NCBI GenBank assembly: GCA_019359035.1
Contig: JAHHIC010000052.1
Coordinates: 1-64,000, forward strand
DNA length: 64,000 nt
Direction: 5' to 3'
DNA from: Scytonematopsis contorta HA4267-MV1
Lineage (GTDB): Bacteria; Cyanobacteriota; Cyanobacteriia; Cyanobacteriales; Nostocaceae
Shown: piece after piece, positions 9,248 to 17,548 of the stretch
How the letters are laid out: every line of letters starts with the position of its first letter
Position numbering within the stretch: the stretch's first letter is position 1
Translations under genes and position numbers: made by a program
Notes under the pieces: model-generated
The model's database searches: none
Told to the model about the DNA's origin: nothing
The model's input: only the letters and a program-made list of their open reading frames with translations

Positions 9248-9735
9248 CTCAACAATTGCAGATGCCCTCAATAATGTTCTTTATGGGGAGTTATTTATGG
9301 GCAATAGCTAATGCTGGATTTCTGCCAAAAAATCTCATACCATTACAGGTATCGCCTTGGTTGTGGGAAGATTCTAAGGTGTGGAAGCCCAGGCAACAAA
9401 TCATGGTTGAAGTCGCTGAGTTCTTAGGCTGTAAAACAGATATCGTTTATATTATCCGCACTGGTTTCTGGTAATGGTTTGATGAACTGGTATTCAAGTT
9501 TTTACCCCAGCTTGCAAAAAAACGATATAGTTTTGCACTGCTAGAAAACACAGAAAAGCCTGAAATTTGAGGATATTACGCCGATTACGATTGGGTGGTG
9601 TTTTGTCAGTTATTTGCGGTGATGATAGCCTTACCCAAGGGATTGCCCATGTATTGTAGAGACATCAAACAGTTCTGTAATTTTCTAGGTAATCCTCGAT
9701 TACCTCAACGAGAATCTGGACATCACAAGCTTTAA
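9223..9735 (+). pseudogene. Broken 3'-5' exoribonuclease (Rv2179c/DUF5051-like)
   Basis: One reading frame runs through this stretch with two in-frame stops (TAA at 9472-9474 and TGA at 9568-9570). Translated through, it gives WKPRQQIMVEVAEFLG, then NTEKPEI-stop-GYYADYDW, then LPKGLPMYCRDIKQFCNFLG and NPRLPQRESGHH. These match the order of motifs in cyanobacterial DEDDh-type 3'-5' exoribonucleases (recalled, not searched). The TGA replaces the Trp expected in PEIWGYYADYDW. The start and the C-terminal end with the last catalytic residues are missing. About 40 extra codons sit between the first two motifs, bounded by TATCGTTT and AAACGATA, as if a small element had inserted. Confidence 0.65.
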
Positions 9736-9986
9736 TAAATTTAAATAAATGTCACGCAAATCAAACCTAACTGGTAGTATTTGGATTGCACTACTCCTTC
9801 CATACCCCCAAATATTCCCCTAACCCAAAAATTTTGAATTTTTGAGGGAGTAATTTAATCGATGTCACCAGAGATTCGTCAACTTTCTTTGAGTAATGAC
9901 TCCTCATATTTTTTAATCCTCCACTCGTAAAATCAAGCGAATGCCAATATCATAATTAGCTACTCAGCTATTAAGTAGTATCAGGA
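9736..9986. other. Intergenic, no feature recognised
   Basis: AT-rich spacer with one imperfect palindrome around 9829-9845 (AAAAATTTTGAATTTTT). I see no open frame with coding character and no RNA motif. Confidence 0.4.
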
Positions 9987-10169
9987 CTAGTCACTTTTGA
10001 TTTTGTTTATAATTTCTCCTAGTTTGTTAATTTCAGACGCACTGTATATTTTTTGGTTAGGTCTGGCATTTAGCTTGTCCATTAATACATGAAAAGCTTC
10101 AGTGTCACCCTGATTGTGCTTTAAATAAGCTTTTAGTTGCTCAATACTCATGTTCTGAAAATCACTCAT
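9987..10169 (-). CDS. Small DUF6887-like protein
   Basis: A 60-residue protein, MSDFQNMSIEQLKAYLKHNQ at its start followed by DTEAFHVLMDKLNARP and YSASEINKLGEII. The pattern (M-S-x-x-EL-x-AY, D-x-EAF-x-x-xMD) matches the small cyanobacterial DUF6887 family, whose function is unknown. It overlaps the upstream DUF6888-like gene by 4 nt, and the two families usually occur as a pair. A toxin-antitoxin role is possible but unproven. Confidence 0.65.
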   Translation of the reverse strand: MSDFQNMSIEQLKAYLKHNQGDTEAFHVLMDKLNARPNQKIYSASEINKLGEIINKIKSD

Positions 10170-10369
10170 TGTTCAAACCTCCAATTTCCATCTTTAAATA
10201 TGCTTATTCCTAAATTATCACCAGCCAGAATAAAGATACTATCTGTACGCTCATCTAGCCTAATTATGTGTATCGTCAACTGATAGAAGCAAGTAATATT
10301 TTGCGCTAGCCCAACGCAAGTTTTAGTTTGTTGACTTGTAAAGTAATTATCCCAATTTTGATTAAACAC
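10166..10369 (-). CDS. Small DUF6888-like protein
   Basis: A 67-residue protein containing IIRLDERTDSIFILAGDNLG and ISIFKDGNWRFEQ, the signature of the DUF6888 family common in cyanobacteria (known only as a conserved small protein). It is coupled to the DUF6887-like gene by an ATGA overlap and follows an RHH-protein gene by 67 bp. The three genes look like one minus-strand operon, in a window region rich in toxin-antitoxin modules. Confidence 0.65.
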   Translation of the reverse strand: MFNQNWDNYFTSQQTKTCVGLAQNITCFYQLTIHIIRLDERTDSIFILAGDNLGISIFKDGNWRFEQ

Positions 10370-10436
10370 CCTTTTTGCGTCCTATTTTTTACTCCCTGTC
10401 ATGAAGGCGTCTGCTATTTACACACAAGAACACCAC

Positions 10437-10607
10437 TTATAAATTTTTACCTTTCTTATATTGCTCTACAGCTGATGCAATCAAGTTTCGTGTGAAATTG
10501 CTGGTACTTCTATCTTCTTTAGTAGCAAGGGTTTCAAGCTCTTGAAAAAGCTCTTGAGATACATATACTACTAATCGCTTATCGTTGCCCTTCGAGTCTC
10601 TCACCAT
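10437..10607 (-). CDS. Ribbon-helix-helix (CopG-like) small DNA-binding protein
   Basis: A 56-residue frame starting at the ATG complementary to 10605-10607 and ending with TAA at 10437-10439. It encodes DKRLVVYVSQELFQELETLA, then DRSTSNFTRNLIASAVEQY, the beta-strand plus two helices of a CopG/RHH protein, which bind DNA as dimers and often act as antitoxins. The GAGGAGG on its strand lies about 30 nt before the ATG, further than usual, so the start is slightly uncertain. It sits just upstream of the DUF6888/DUF6887 pair and may regulate them. Confidence 0.65.
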   Translation of the reverse strand: MVRDSKGNDKRLVVYVSQELFQELETLATKEDRSTSNFTRNLIASAVEQYKKGKNL

Positions 10608-11017
10608 TTGGACTACATGTACTATTAAAGTTTTAAATTCCTCCTCAAGTTTATCTTACTATGCACATAATAACGTTTAACCATGCACATACTGTACACA
10701 TAGTGTAGCACTAAAGTTAGTGGCACATATTGTTATCATGCTGTTGTCATACTGTGTATTGTATGTGTACATAAATAGGGTGAAGTGTGTAGAAACCATG
10801 TAGCAAGGTTTTAGGACTGTTTTGCACCTGCACTTGTCAGTACAGCCCCACAGAGAAAAATCATTGATTTTGTGCCAGCACCATTAAAGTGATAAGATGT
10901 AGGTTTTTATAGATAAGCTTTTGTACAGACTTAGCCAATTTCTCTATCAAAAACAATTCATCTGCAATATTGAGCCTGCACTAAACAGGAACGGGTCAAA
11001 TAGAGGGGAATAGAGAG
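10608..11017. other. Intergenic region with decayed AbiE fragment and dispersed repeat
   Basis: No intact gene. Bases about 10797-10910 are a copy of the dispersed repeat also seen at 1035-1135. From about 10872 the sequence follows the region before the AbiE operon (GTGCCAGCACCATTAAAGTG), then jumps at about 10912 straight into an internal piece of abiEii (AAGCTTTTGTACAGACTTAG, ending about 10965). This is a deletion scar of a second AbiE locus. Confidence 0.6.
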
Positions 11018-11485
11018 TAGGAAGGGTTTTAAATACTACATAAATAATGCTTATTCTACAGCCACAAGTTTATGACGTAATATCCTCTTGCTGTTCTTAA
11101 AAACGTTTAGGTACATTGGTTTATCTGAATCTTCACGCCAAGAAATTGAATAACTGTACTCTCCATTCTCCCAGGTGATACCCCTGTAACCATTATCACG
11201 CCAAGCTGTGCCGTAATTGAGGCTGATACATTTCTTTTTTGCATCACACCCTTTATAAGTTCTCCCGTACTCCTCATGTTGACCTAGAGTAACAGTCAAT
11301 TCTCCAGCACGGTAGGTTTCAGCTTTTGCAGGGTTTGCTGCAAAAAATATTGTAGCCAAGATACCAAAAAAGAATAGTCCTTTTGAATATTTCATAGGAA
11401 GTTATTTTACAAAATTACAATTCAATAACGATAATGTTAATTACAAAAATAACTTGATATCCAGAATACGTAGCACTGTTTAAAT
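11018..11485 (-). repeat. 468-bp duplication, copy 1
   Basis: This segment and 13705-14172 are collinear over 468 bp with a constant offset of 2687 and no gaps, differing at a modest number of positions (roughly 95% identical by eye). Each copy holds one complete small secreted-protein gene plus its upstream region. The segment between the copies holds the caspase remnant and the DHH gene. Confidence 0.9.
11051..11395 (-). CDS. Small secreted protein, duplicated (copy 1)
   Basis: A 114-residue protein with a signal peptide (MKYSKGLFFFGILATIFFAA, cleavage likely after AKA). The mature domain of about 90 residues has two cysteines (KGCDAKKKC) and aromatic strands such as SYSISWREDSDKPMYLNVF, suggesting a small beta-sandwich exported protein. 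I do not recognise the family. A near-identical paralogue lies 2687 bp away in the same orientation. Compared with it, this copy has Thr for Ala in the GTAWRD segment and differs in the signal peptide. Confidence 0.65.
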   Translation of the reverse strand: MKYSKGLFFFGILATIFFAANPAKAETYRAGELTVTLGQHEEYGRTYKGCDAKKKCISLNYGTAWRDNGYRGITWENGEYSYSISWREDSDKPMYLNVFKNSKRILRHKLVAVE

Positions 11486-11765
11486 TACTGATATTATTAT
11501 TAAGATTCCAAGAAATAAAATATGAACATTATTAAGTTTAGAGAAATCAATATATATCTCTAGTGTTTTGTCATCACCTACCAGTGCGGTAGATGTACCT
11601 TTATTTTTATATAAAATGACCACATCTACCGCAGTACCAAAAACCCAGACAGCAAGCTTTTGGGACTATTTTACATCTGCACTTGTTGGGCACTGTTAGG
11701 TCATTGCTTGTCGCAAGTAGCCCCCAGAAAAATCATTAAGGACATATTATAGGCAGAACAATCGC
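11486..11765. other. Intergenic with dispersed repeat
   Basis: Bases about 11590-11760 carry a third copy of the dispersed non-coding repeat (shared CAAGCTTTTGGGACT and AGAAAAATCATTAA cores, also near 10800-10870). An internal inverted match GCGGTAGATGT / ACATCTACCGC (about 11585-11625) could form a hairpin. Confidence 0.45.
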
Positions 11766-12335
11766 TCAACCACTAGAAGACAAATTGCCAAATGTAATAT
11801 TTTCAGCAGTACCTATATTAATCCCAATATTTCTGTCCCCCACATTTCCCACGCCATTATTAACTTGGTTAGTAATACTGCGAATCTTTTCTTCTGCTTT
11901 TTGTTTATCCCATACTGCTGTTGCTAAACCTTTACCACCGCACAATAAAGCAACCGGAAAATCCTCCGTCGCAAAATCAAAAAATGGGGTTTGTTCCGCT
12001 TTACATAAATCTCGTGTGCTTGCGGGAACAGTTTTGCTCAAATAGTTCATTAAATGGGAAACCTGCACAGCTTTATCTCCCCTTTGGTTTGCTGCTCCTT
12101 GCAATGCTTCGAGGAGATGGTAAGTATAAACGCTCATTTTGCCATCGGGACGTACCCAGGATGATTGGTTTCCCGTGGAGGAAGTGAAAACTACCCTTCC
12201 TGTACCTTGTTTTAGTTCGTCGATGTCAAACAGAGTCGATAATTTCAAGAGCGAATTAGCAGCAGGGCTACGTCCAGGTAATGTTTTTACTGTTGCAGAC
12301 GCTAACAGAGCAGGGGTGTGGCGAGGTGGTCGCAT
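11766..12335 (-). pseudogene. Caspase-like (peptidase C14) C-terminal remnant
   Basis: This 189-codon frame matches only the second half of a cyanobacterial caspase-like protein: LKQGTGRVVFTSSTGNQSSW, then MSVYTYHLLEALQGAANQRG, VSHLMNYLSKTVPAS and KAEQTPFFDFATEDFPVAL, ending in an Asn/Gly-rich tail (GVGNVGDRNIGINIG). The N-terminal part with the catalytic His and Cys is absent; upstream sequence does not continue it. The tail resembles the Gly/Asn tails attached to effector-associated domains. It is probably non-functional as a protease. Confidence 0.6.
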
Positions 12336-12353
12336 CGCTGGTGTTACTGCTAA

Positions 12354-12584
12354 CTATATAGATATTGATTTTCCTGTGCCTCTTAGCAGTGGGCAAATAT
12401 CTAGAGAAGTCATTTGATTAGTTTCATAAAATGCTACTGACTCAACACGACCAACATATTGAAGGGCTTGTCTGGGTGCAAGTTCACTGTAAGTAGCTAT
12501 TTGGGCGACATTGCCGTATTTTACATAGTATAAATATTTTAATATTGCAAGTAATTTGAAATACATTTTGAATATAAAAAGCAA
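12354..12584 (-). other. Open frame of unknown nature, possible gene fragment
   Basis: A 76-codon frame whose second half (IATYSELAPRQALQYVGRV, then ESVAFYETNQMTSLDICPLL) has coding-like composition, while the first 25 codons look like AT-rich spacer. It may be a remnant of an unrelated gene fused to the caspase fragment. I cannot name it. Confidence 0.25.
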
Positions 12585-12626
12585 GGTATTGACCTCGCCT
12601 CTTAAATATAACTTGCAACATTATGA

Positions 12627-13592
12627 CTACATTTTTATCGCTGCTTGGTATTGTGTGCTTGTCATACCGCAACCAGAGGCGTTACGATGTCCACCACCCC
12701 CATAAGCAGCAGAGATTTTAGCTGTGTCGAAATTACTGCCCTTGCTGTTACTCCGCAAACTTAGGTAAACATTACCAGGATTGTCTTCAGGTAAGTGGTA
12801 ACAGTAAACAAAATCCAAATCAGGATTATTTGTGTACATTGTGCAACAAACATCACTTGTAAGGTCTAAAAAGTCATTTTCTTGCAGTTCTACCGAAGCA
12901 ACAGCATGACCTAAAAATGTGTGACGCTTAATACCTTCTGCTAAGTAATCTACTCGCTGGTTCTTATTAGCCAATAACTCCTCACCGTAGGGCAACAATT
13001 CTGTTATTAGTTCCTGGATACCATACCGACTGAGGGTATCAAAGTATTCAAAACATGTTAGTCCTAGCTTTTTATGTTCCACTACCTTCGTGTACATAGC
13101 TTCAAATATTGGCTCTGTATACGGCAATTGTTTTTGAAACAGGTCGCGGTCGCGAACATATCTCAAAAATTCCGGCATTTGCTCATCAGGAAATAAGGTC
13201 TTCCATGCCAGTGTTGCGGCACTTTCGGAATTATCAAACCCCAACAAAGCACGAGAGTTAACACCAGACCCCAACAACCCAAGCATTTTATCTTTGTGGT
13301 GGTCTATCACCATAAATGGCAAGCCTAGCTCTGCAATTTCTATTGTTTCTTGGTACGTGAAGGTAAAATCAACGCAAACTACTTGGTCATAGTCGCTTAA
13401 ATCAGGTGCTGGCTCCCCATAGGAACAAGCAATTGGTGTACCGTTGACAAAATAACGCTTACAAACCCAAGCACCAACATAGCCATCCAAACAATCACGT
13501 TTCGACCGCGTGTGGTAAACAATAGCAGTGCTGACGTTTTTATCGAATTTTTCTTGAATTCGAGCAAGCGAAATGTATTGAGTAATAATCAC
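12627..13592 (-). CDS. DHH/DHHA1-family phosphoesterase
   Basis: A 321-residue protein of the DHH superfamily (RecJ, NrnA and c-di-AMP phosphodiesterase relatives). The DHH motif is FMVIDHHKDKM (about residues 95-105), earlier acids are in CLDGYVGAW and VVCVDFTF, and the DHHA1 nucleotide-binding motif is AYGGGGHRNASGC near the C-terminus. No extra domains are present, so it is a small oligonucleotide or nucleotide phosphoesterase by family. It lies between the two 468-bp repeats, so it may have moved with them. Confidence 0.82.
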   Translation of the reverse strand: MIITQYISLARIQEKFDKNVSTAIVYHTRSKRDCLDGYVGAWVCKRYFVNGTPIACSYGEPAPDLSDYDQVVCVDFTFTYQETIEIAELGLPFMVIDHHKDKMLGLLGSGVNSRALLGFDNSESAATLAWKTLFPDEQMPEFLRYVRDRDLFQKQLPYTEPIFEAMYTKVVEHKKLGLTCFEYFDTLSRYGIQELITELLPYGEELLANKNQRVDYLAEGIKRHTFLGHAVASVELQENDFLDLTSDVCCTMYTNNPDLDFVYCYHLPEDNPGNVYLSLRSNSKGSNFDTAKISAAYGGGGHRNASGCGMTSTQYQAAIKM

Positions 13593-13704
13593 TAAAAAAC
13601 ACCAAGGTAAATTACACTGCGATTCTACTTTTCATGAGACGGCAACATTTCCACAATGCTAGCCATTAAATTGTGTCTGTCTTGGTTGCTGATGCGTTCG
13701 TTGT

Positions 13705-14172
13705 TAGGAAGGGTTTTAAATACTACATAAATAATGCTTATTCTACAGCCACAAGTTTATGACGTAATATCCTCTTGCTGTTCTTAAAAACGTTTAGGTA
13801 CATTGGTTTATCTGAATCTTCACGCCAAGAAATTGAATAACTGTACTCTCCATTCTCCCAGGTGATACCCCTGTAACCATTATCACGCCAAGCTGCGCCG
13901 TAATTGAGGCTGATACATTTCTTTTTTGCATCACACCCTTTATAAGTTCTCCCGTATTCCTCATGTTGACCCAGAGTAACAGTAAGTTCTCCAGCACGGT
14001 AGGTTTCAGCTTTTGCAGGGTTCGCAGCAAAAAATATTGTAGCCAAGATGCCAAAAGATAACAGTCCTTTTAAATACTTCATACGAAGTAATTTTACAAA
14101 ATGACAATTCAATAACGATAATGTTAATTACAAAAATAACTTGATATCCAGAGTATGTGGGACTGTTTAAAT
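13705..14172 (-). repeat. 468-bp duplication, copy 2
   Basis: This is the partner of 11018-11485, in the same orientation and gap-free. Both ends are sharp (left TAGGAAGGGTTTTAAATACT, right ACTGTTTAAAT), as in a segmental duplication or a composite element whose ends are not typical of an insertion sequence. Confidence 0.9.
13738..14082 (-). CDS. Small secreted protein, duplicated (copy 2)
   Basis: A 114-residue signal-peptide protein almost identical to the product of 11051-11395. I take the ATG at 14082, which gives MKYLKGLLSFGILATIFFAA; a longer frame to 14112 adds ten residues, but the matching position in copy 1 offers no start there. The mature region again has KGCDAKKKC and the SYSISWREDSDKPMY segment. 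Function is unknown, and retention of two intact copies argues that at least one is used. Confidence 0.65.
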   Translation of the reverse strand: MKYLKGLLSFGILATIFFAANPAKAETYRAGELTVTLGQHEEYGRTYKGCDAKKKCISLNYGAAWRDNGYRGITWENGEYSYSISWREDSDKPMYLNVFKNSKRILRHKLVAVE

Positions 14173-14205
14173 CTATAAAGACGCACTTGCACAAGAGGAA
14201 TAATC

Positions 14206-14532
14206 ATGACAGAACAAACTGTTTTTGAAGAAAGTAGTGGTAACATCTTTGCTGACCTTGGCTTAGAGGACGCAGAGGAACTTTTTACCCGTGGCAAAAT
14301 AGGGATTCAGGTTCTCCGCATCTTGAAACAACGTGACTTGAAACAGCGTGAAATTGCTAAGCTGCTTGGCATTCCTCAACCGGAAGTATCGTATTTAATG
14401 CGTGGCGAGTTTCAACGGTTCACCGAAGGAAAACTTCTTACCTTTCTTAAACGCCTTGATACAGAAATAACCTTGCATCTTCGACCTCGTAATGCAGGAA
14501 CGCAGGCAGATGAAACGGTGGTATCGCTATAA
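14206..14532 (+). CDS. XRE-family HTH protein, HigA-like
   Basis: A 108-residue protein with a central helix-turn-helix: LKQREIAKLLGIPQPEVSYL preceded by a helical arm GIQVLRILKQRD. This layout matches the short XRE antitoxins found beside phage-type RelE/HigB toxins. AGAGGAA ahead of the ATG is a good ribosome site. No toxin gene is visible on either side (the 468-bp repeat ends 34 bp upstream), so it is an orphan antitoxin-like regulator, perhaps left after loss of the toxin. Confidence 0.75.
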   Translation: MTEQTVFEESSGNIFADLGLEDAEELFTRGKIGIQVLRILKQRDLKQREIAKLLGIPQPEVSYLMRGEFQRFTEGKLLTFLKRLDTEITLHLRPRNAGTQADETVVSL

Positions 14533-14966
14533 GGATATCTGATATCTTACAATTTACGTATATACAACTAATCAAAAAAAATATTGTATCAAAAAATATT
14601 TACAATATAACCTTATTTCTAGTCCTCTAAAGAGGACTTTAGCTTTTAGACAGGGAATTTATTCCCTGGCGGTTGTGCAAAGGGATGACCGTATTTAAAT
14701 AAATATAGTAGTGATTATGACATTGATTTTTATTGGTGCAAGATGTCAGGTACGCTTACTGTGCCATTTTTTTAAAGCATAGAAACTGAGTACAACTAAA
14801 AACATTACATCAGCTATTGCAGAACAACGTAAATTGTGCATAGAGTACAAATAGCAGACCTCGTATATATTAATCGCGATTAGTACAGTTTCTAGCTTAT
14901 TAAAACTCAGTTTTACACCTTTAAAAATGTGCTGAAAATCTTCACAACCATCTCTAGGACTGCTTT
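14533..14966. other. Intergenic with one arm of the 50-bp foldback repeat
   Basis: No gene. Bases 14621-14669 are a single right arm of the foldback repeat whose complete versions lie at 35168-35334 and 61301-61470. The rest is AT-rich with no recognised signal. Confidence 0.5.
14621..14669. repeat. Half copy of dispersed foldback repeat
   Basis: The arm consists of AGTCCTCTAAAGAGGACT, then TTAGCTTTTAGACAGG, then GGAATTTATTCCC. Two short palindromes sit within one arm. The opposite arm is missing here. Confidence 0.75.
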
Positions 14967-16025
14967 TCAGCGTTTCATTGATAGCGTAAACTCCTGGCTT
15001 CTATCCTCTCCGAGTAGTCCTACCGCATCCGCTCGACATTGACGACAGTGCTTCATCAATTTAAGATTACCAGCACATTTTTCTTGCAATGTTTTCAACT
15101 CAGTCGGTGTCGGACCACGTTGACCATTTAAACCATAGTAAGTACCATGTTCCGGAGCAGAAATCAAGGGCATAATATTATGTAAAAATGCACCTTGTTC
15201 ATAAATAATCTTGTTAACTTCCAACAAATGTTCGTCGTTAACTCCCGGAATCAATACCGAGTTCACCTTACACAAAATATCAGCTTCTCTAAGTGCTTGC
15301 AATCCTTCCATTTGTTTCTCATGGAGAATTTTAACACCTTCGATACCTCTATAACGTTTACGGTTGTAGTGAACCCAAGGATAAATCATAGCCCCGATTT
15401 CCGGGTCAACCATATTTAAGGTAATCGTCACATGGTCAATATTCAGTTGTTTAATCTTGTCAATATATTCAGGTAACATCAAGCCATTAGTTGACAAACA
15501 AAGCTTAATATCCGGAGCTTTATCTGCAATTAATTCAAATGTCCGAAAAGTTTTTTCTGGATTTGCCAATGGGTCACCAGGTCCAGCAATTCCCACAACC
15601 GATAACTGAGGAATTTTTCCTGCAATCACCAATACCTTATGCGCTGCTTCTTCTGGTGTTAACACTTCGCTAACTACCCCAGGTCGGCTTTCGTTCGCAC
15701 AATCATATTTTCGATTGCAATAATTACATTGAATATTACAAGCTGGTGCAACTGCAACATGCATCCGTGCATAGTGGTGATGTGCTTCTTCGCTGTAGCA
15801 GGGATGGTTGGCAATCCTTTCCTTAACTTTATCGTCCATCTCCACGGCGGCGTTGCTGCTACATCCGCAACCACCTGATTTTGATTTGGTTGTTGTCATC
15901 ATTTCGGTAATGGGAGAATTCATTAGCCCTGTAGACAGTGGTGGTGTCATTAAATTTAGCAAATGTTCAGTGGTACTGCCGCCATCGGGAAGATGATTAT
16001 ATTTTTTAGCCGTTTCATACTGCAA
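14967..16025 (-). CDS. nifB: Nitrogenase cofactor biosynthesis radical-SAM protein NifB, short form
   Basis: NifB builds the NifB-co Fe-S-C core of the FeMo cofactor. This 352-residue protein has the N-terminal GGCGCSS cysteine patch, the radical-SAM motif ACNIQCNYC (Cys96, Cys100, Cys103), [16 protein letters not shown] and the C-terminal [18 protein letters not shown]. It ends soon after, at [10 protein letters not shown], so it lacks the NifX/NafY-like domain that follows in most cyanobacterial NifB (about 450-500 residues). The enzymatic half is complete. No fdxN, nifS, nifU or nifH lies downstream, which is unusual. Its upstream region carries three 13-bp repeats shared with nifP. Confidence 0.9.
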   Translation of the reverse strand: MQYETAKKYNHLPDGGSTTEHLLNLMTPPLSTGLMNSPITEMMTTTKSKSGGCGCSSNAAVEMDDKVKERIANHPCYSEEAHHHYARMHVAVAPACNIQCNYCNRKYDCANESRPGVVSEVLTPEEAAHKVLVIAGKIPQLSVVGIAGPGDPLANPEKTFRTFELIADKAPDIKLCLSTNGLMLPEYIDKIKQLNIDHVTITLNMVDPEIGAMIYPWVHYNRKRYRGIEGVKILHEKQMEGLQALREADILCKVNSVLIPGVNDEHLLEVNKIIYEQGAFLHNIMPLISAPEHGTYYGLNGQRGPTPTELKTLQEKCAGNLKLMKHCRQCRADAVGLLGEDRSQEFTLSMKR

Positions 16026-17548
16026 TGCAAAAGGCAGAAAGTAAATATTAATTTTATTAGTTGTCCGGTCGTCTGCATTTTACAATTACGTTCAAGAAAT
16101 AAGAAAGTCGCGTAAAGTACTCACCAATAAGTGTCTAACTTATAGACATAAAACCCTTGAATCTTGGCTGGTGTGTGTCAACGCTTGGGACTTTGTGGGT
16201 CTAATTGGTGCGTACAGCCGCGACATCTTCTCTCAAGGGCATGGTGCTATCTCATCCCTCCACTCACTCACCGCGCCTTTATTATTTAACTCATTTTTAA
16301 CTGAGTTGTGTTATTGGTGCGTTAAGTGATTGGCGTTATATGATTTATAGCAGTCCCAAAACCGGGTTATTCACCTGTAGTGCAGATAGAATTTATTGAA
16401 CTTATTACTTTTGTACTCAATTTCTAAGAACCTTAGCCCTTAAGGTTTTGCCACTTTCTTAAAAAAAATTTCGGGCAGGGGTGCAAGTATTTTCCGGATA
16501 GGGTACAAGTATTTATGGTGAAGGGGTACGAGCATCTACTGTACTCATCCCTATCCCGCTAGTCTCAAGGGTCTTAGCAATTTTTTAAGGTTTAATTCGC
16601 ACTTCTTAACTTGTACTCACAAGCCACAGAAAGAGTAGAAAATGCATCCAGATTTGAAAACATTATTTCTTGCTGTTTGCGAAACTACTTTCCTTAATTT
16701 TCCTTTTGTTAGCGTATATCCAAAAATTAAACTATCGCTAAGCAATATGCATGAGTATTAATTCCTTTTTATCTACTCTTTATCTTTTCCTCCTTGCTTC
16801 TTAAAAAGCCGGAGTAGGAGATGGATAACTACTCCAGGCGTCTTGCGAAATTCAATTCTGTAGCTAAGATATCATTTTTTTTTCAAAAAAGAATTTTGTT
16901 TATATTTTCTTAATTTTTCGTAATCGTGATGATTACAACGGGTGTTACAAAGCCAGGTTTAACAAAGTTGAGCTTGGTATTCCTGATTCACCGTTAACAG
17001 GGGGAAATATTTTGCAATTATTTGACAAAATATCAATTATTTATAGTGGGTTGGGGCTATACACGTAGGATGGGTTAGGCGCATTTGTAGGACTTAGTTG
17101 GAGGCTCTTTAAGTCGGATGAAGCGCCGCAACCCATCACTTTTGTATACTTAATATTTACGTTATAAATAAGCTCTTAAGCGTTAATTACTAAGCATGGC
17201 ATTTACCCATATTTTATTCTAGTTATTGAGAATTATTCTGATTTTAGCATCTATTGAAGAAAATTATATAGGTATTTTATCTAGAAGATAAATGCTTAGT
17301 TTCTCAATACTGCGTAAGTTTTAAGTAATTTTATATACAGGTACAGAGCTATGAAGGAATTGGCAATATACTTCGGCATATTCTTAATTGTTTAAGAAGC
17401 GATTACGCTATAATTCAGCTTTATTACTTGGTTGTATATAGCACTTCTTACAAAGAAAAAATAATATCTTGTGGGGTGGGCATCCTTGCCCGCCCTTGTA
17501 TACTTCACCGGATTCAGAACCGCTATATATTCCGTGATTTTTCGTTAA
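16026..17548. other. 1.5-kb intergenic region upstream of nifB
   Basis: No gene with coding character. It holds the three nif-type repeats at 16478-16535, a dispersed repeat with arms GGGTTAGGCGC and GCGCCGCAACCCA near 17074-17136, and another common cyanobacterial repeat, GGGGTGGGCATCCTTGCCCG, near 17473-17492. A long leader for nifB would fit. Confidence 0.5.
16478..16535 (-). promoter_or_regulatory. Three 13-bp repeats upstream of nifB, candidate CnfR element
   Basis: Read in the nifB direction the units are ATGCTCGTACCCC (16535-16523), ATACTTGTACCCT (16512-16500) and ATACTTGCACCCC (16490-16478), spaced 22-23 bp, or two helical turns. The nifP upstream region has two units of the same element with 22-bp spacing and the same orientation relative to its gene. 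The activator CnfR (PatB) is known to act on nifB and nifP promoters in other cyanobacteria, which makes it the best candidate. The 13-bp consensus here is my own reading. Confidence 0.6.

Noticed and set aside
16526-16539. GTA-N8-TAC match (NtcA-like) upstream of nifB
   Set aside because: It coincides with one unit of the 13-bp repeat element, lies about 500 bp from the gene and has no well-placed -10 box; such matches are common by chance.
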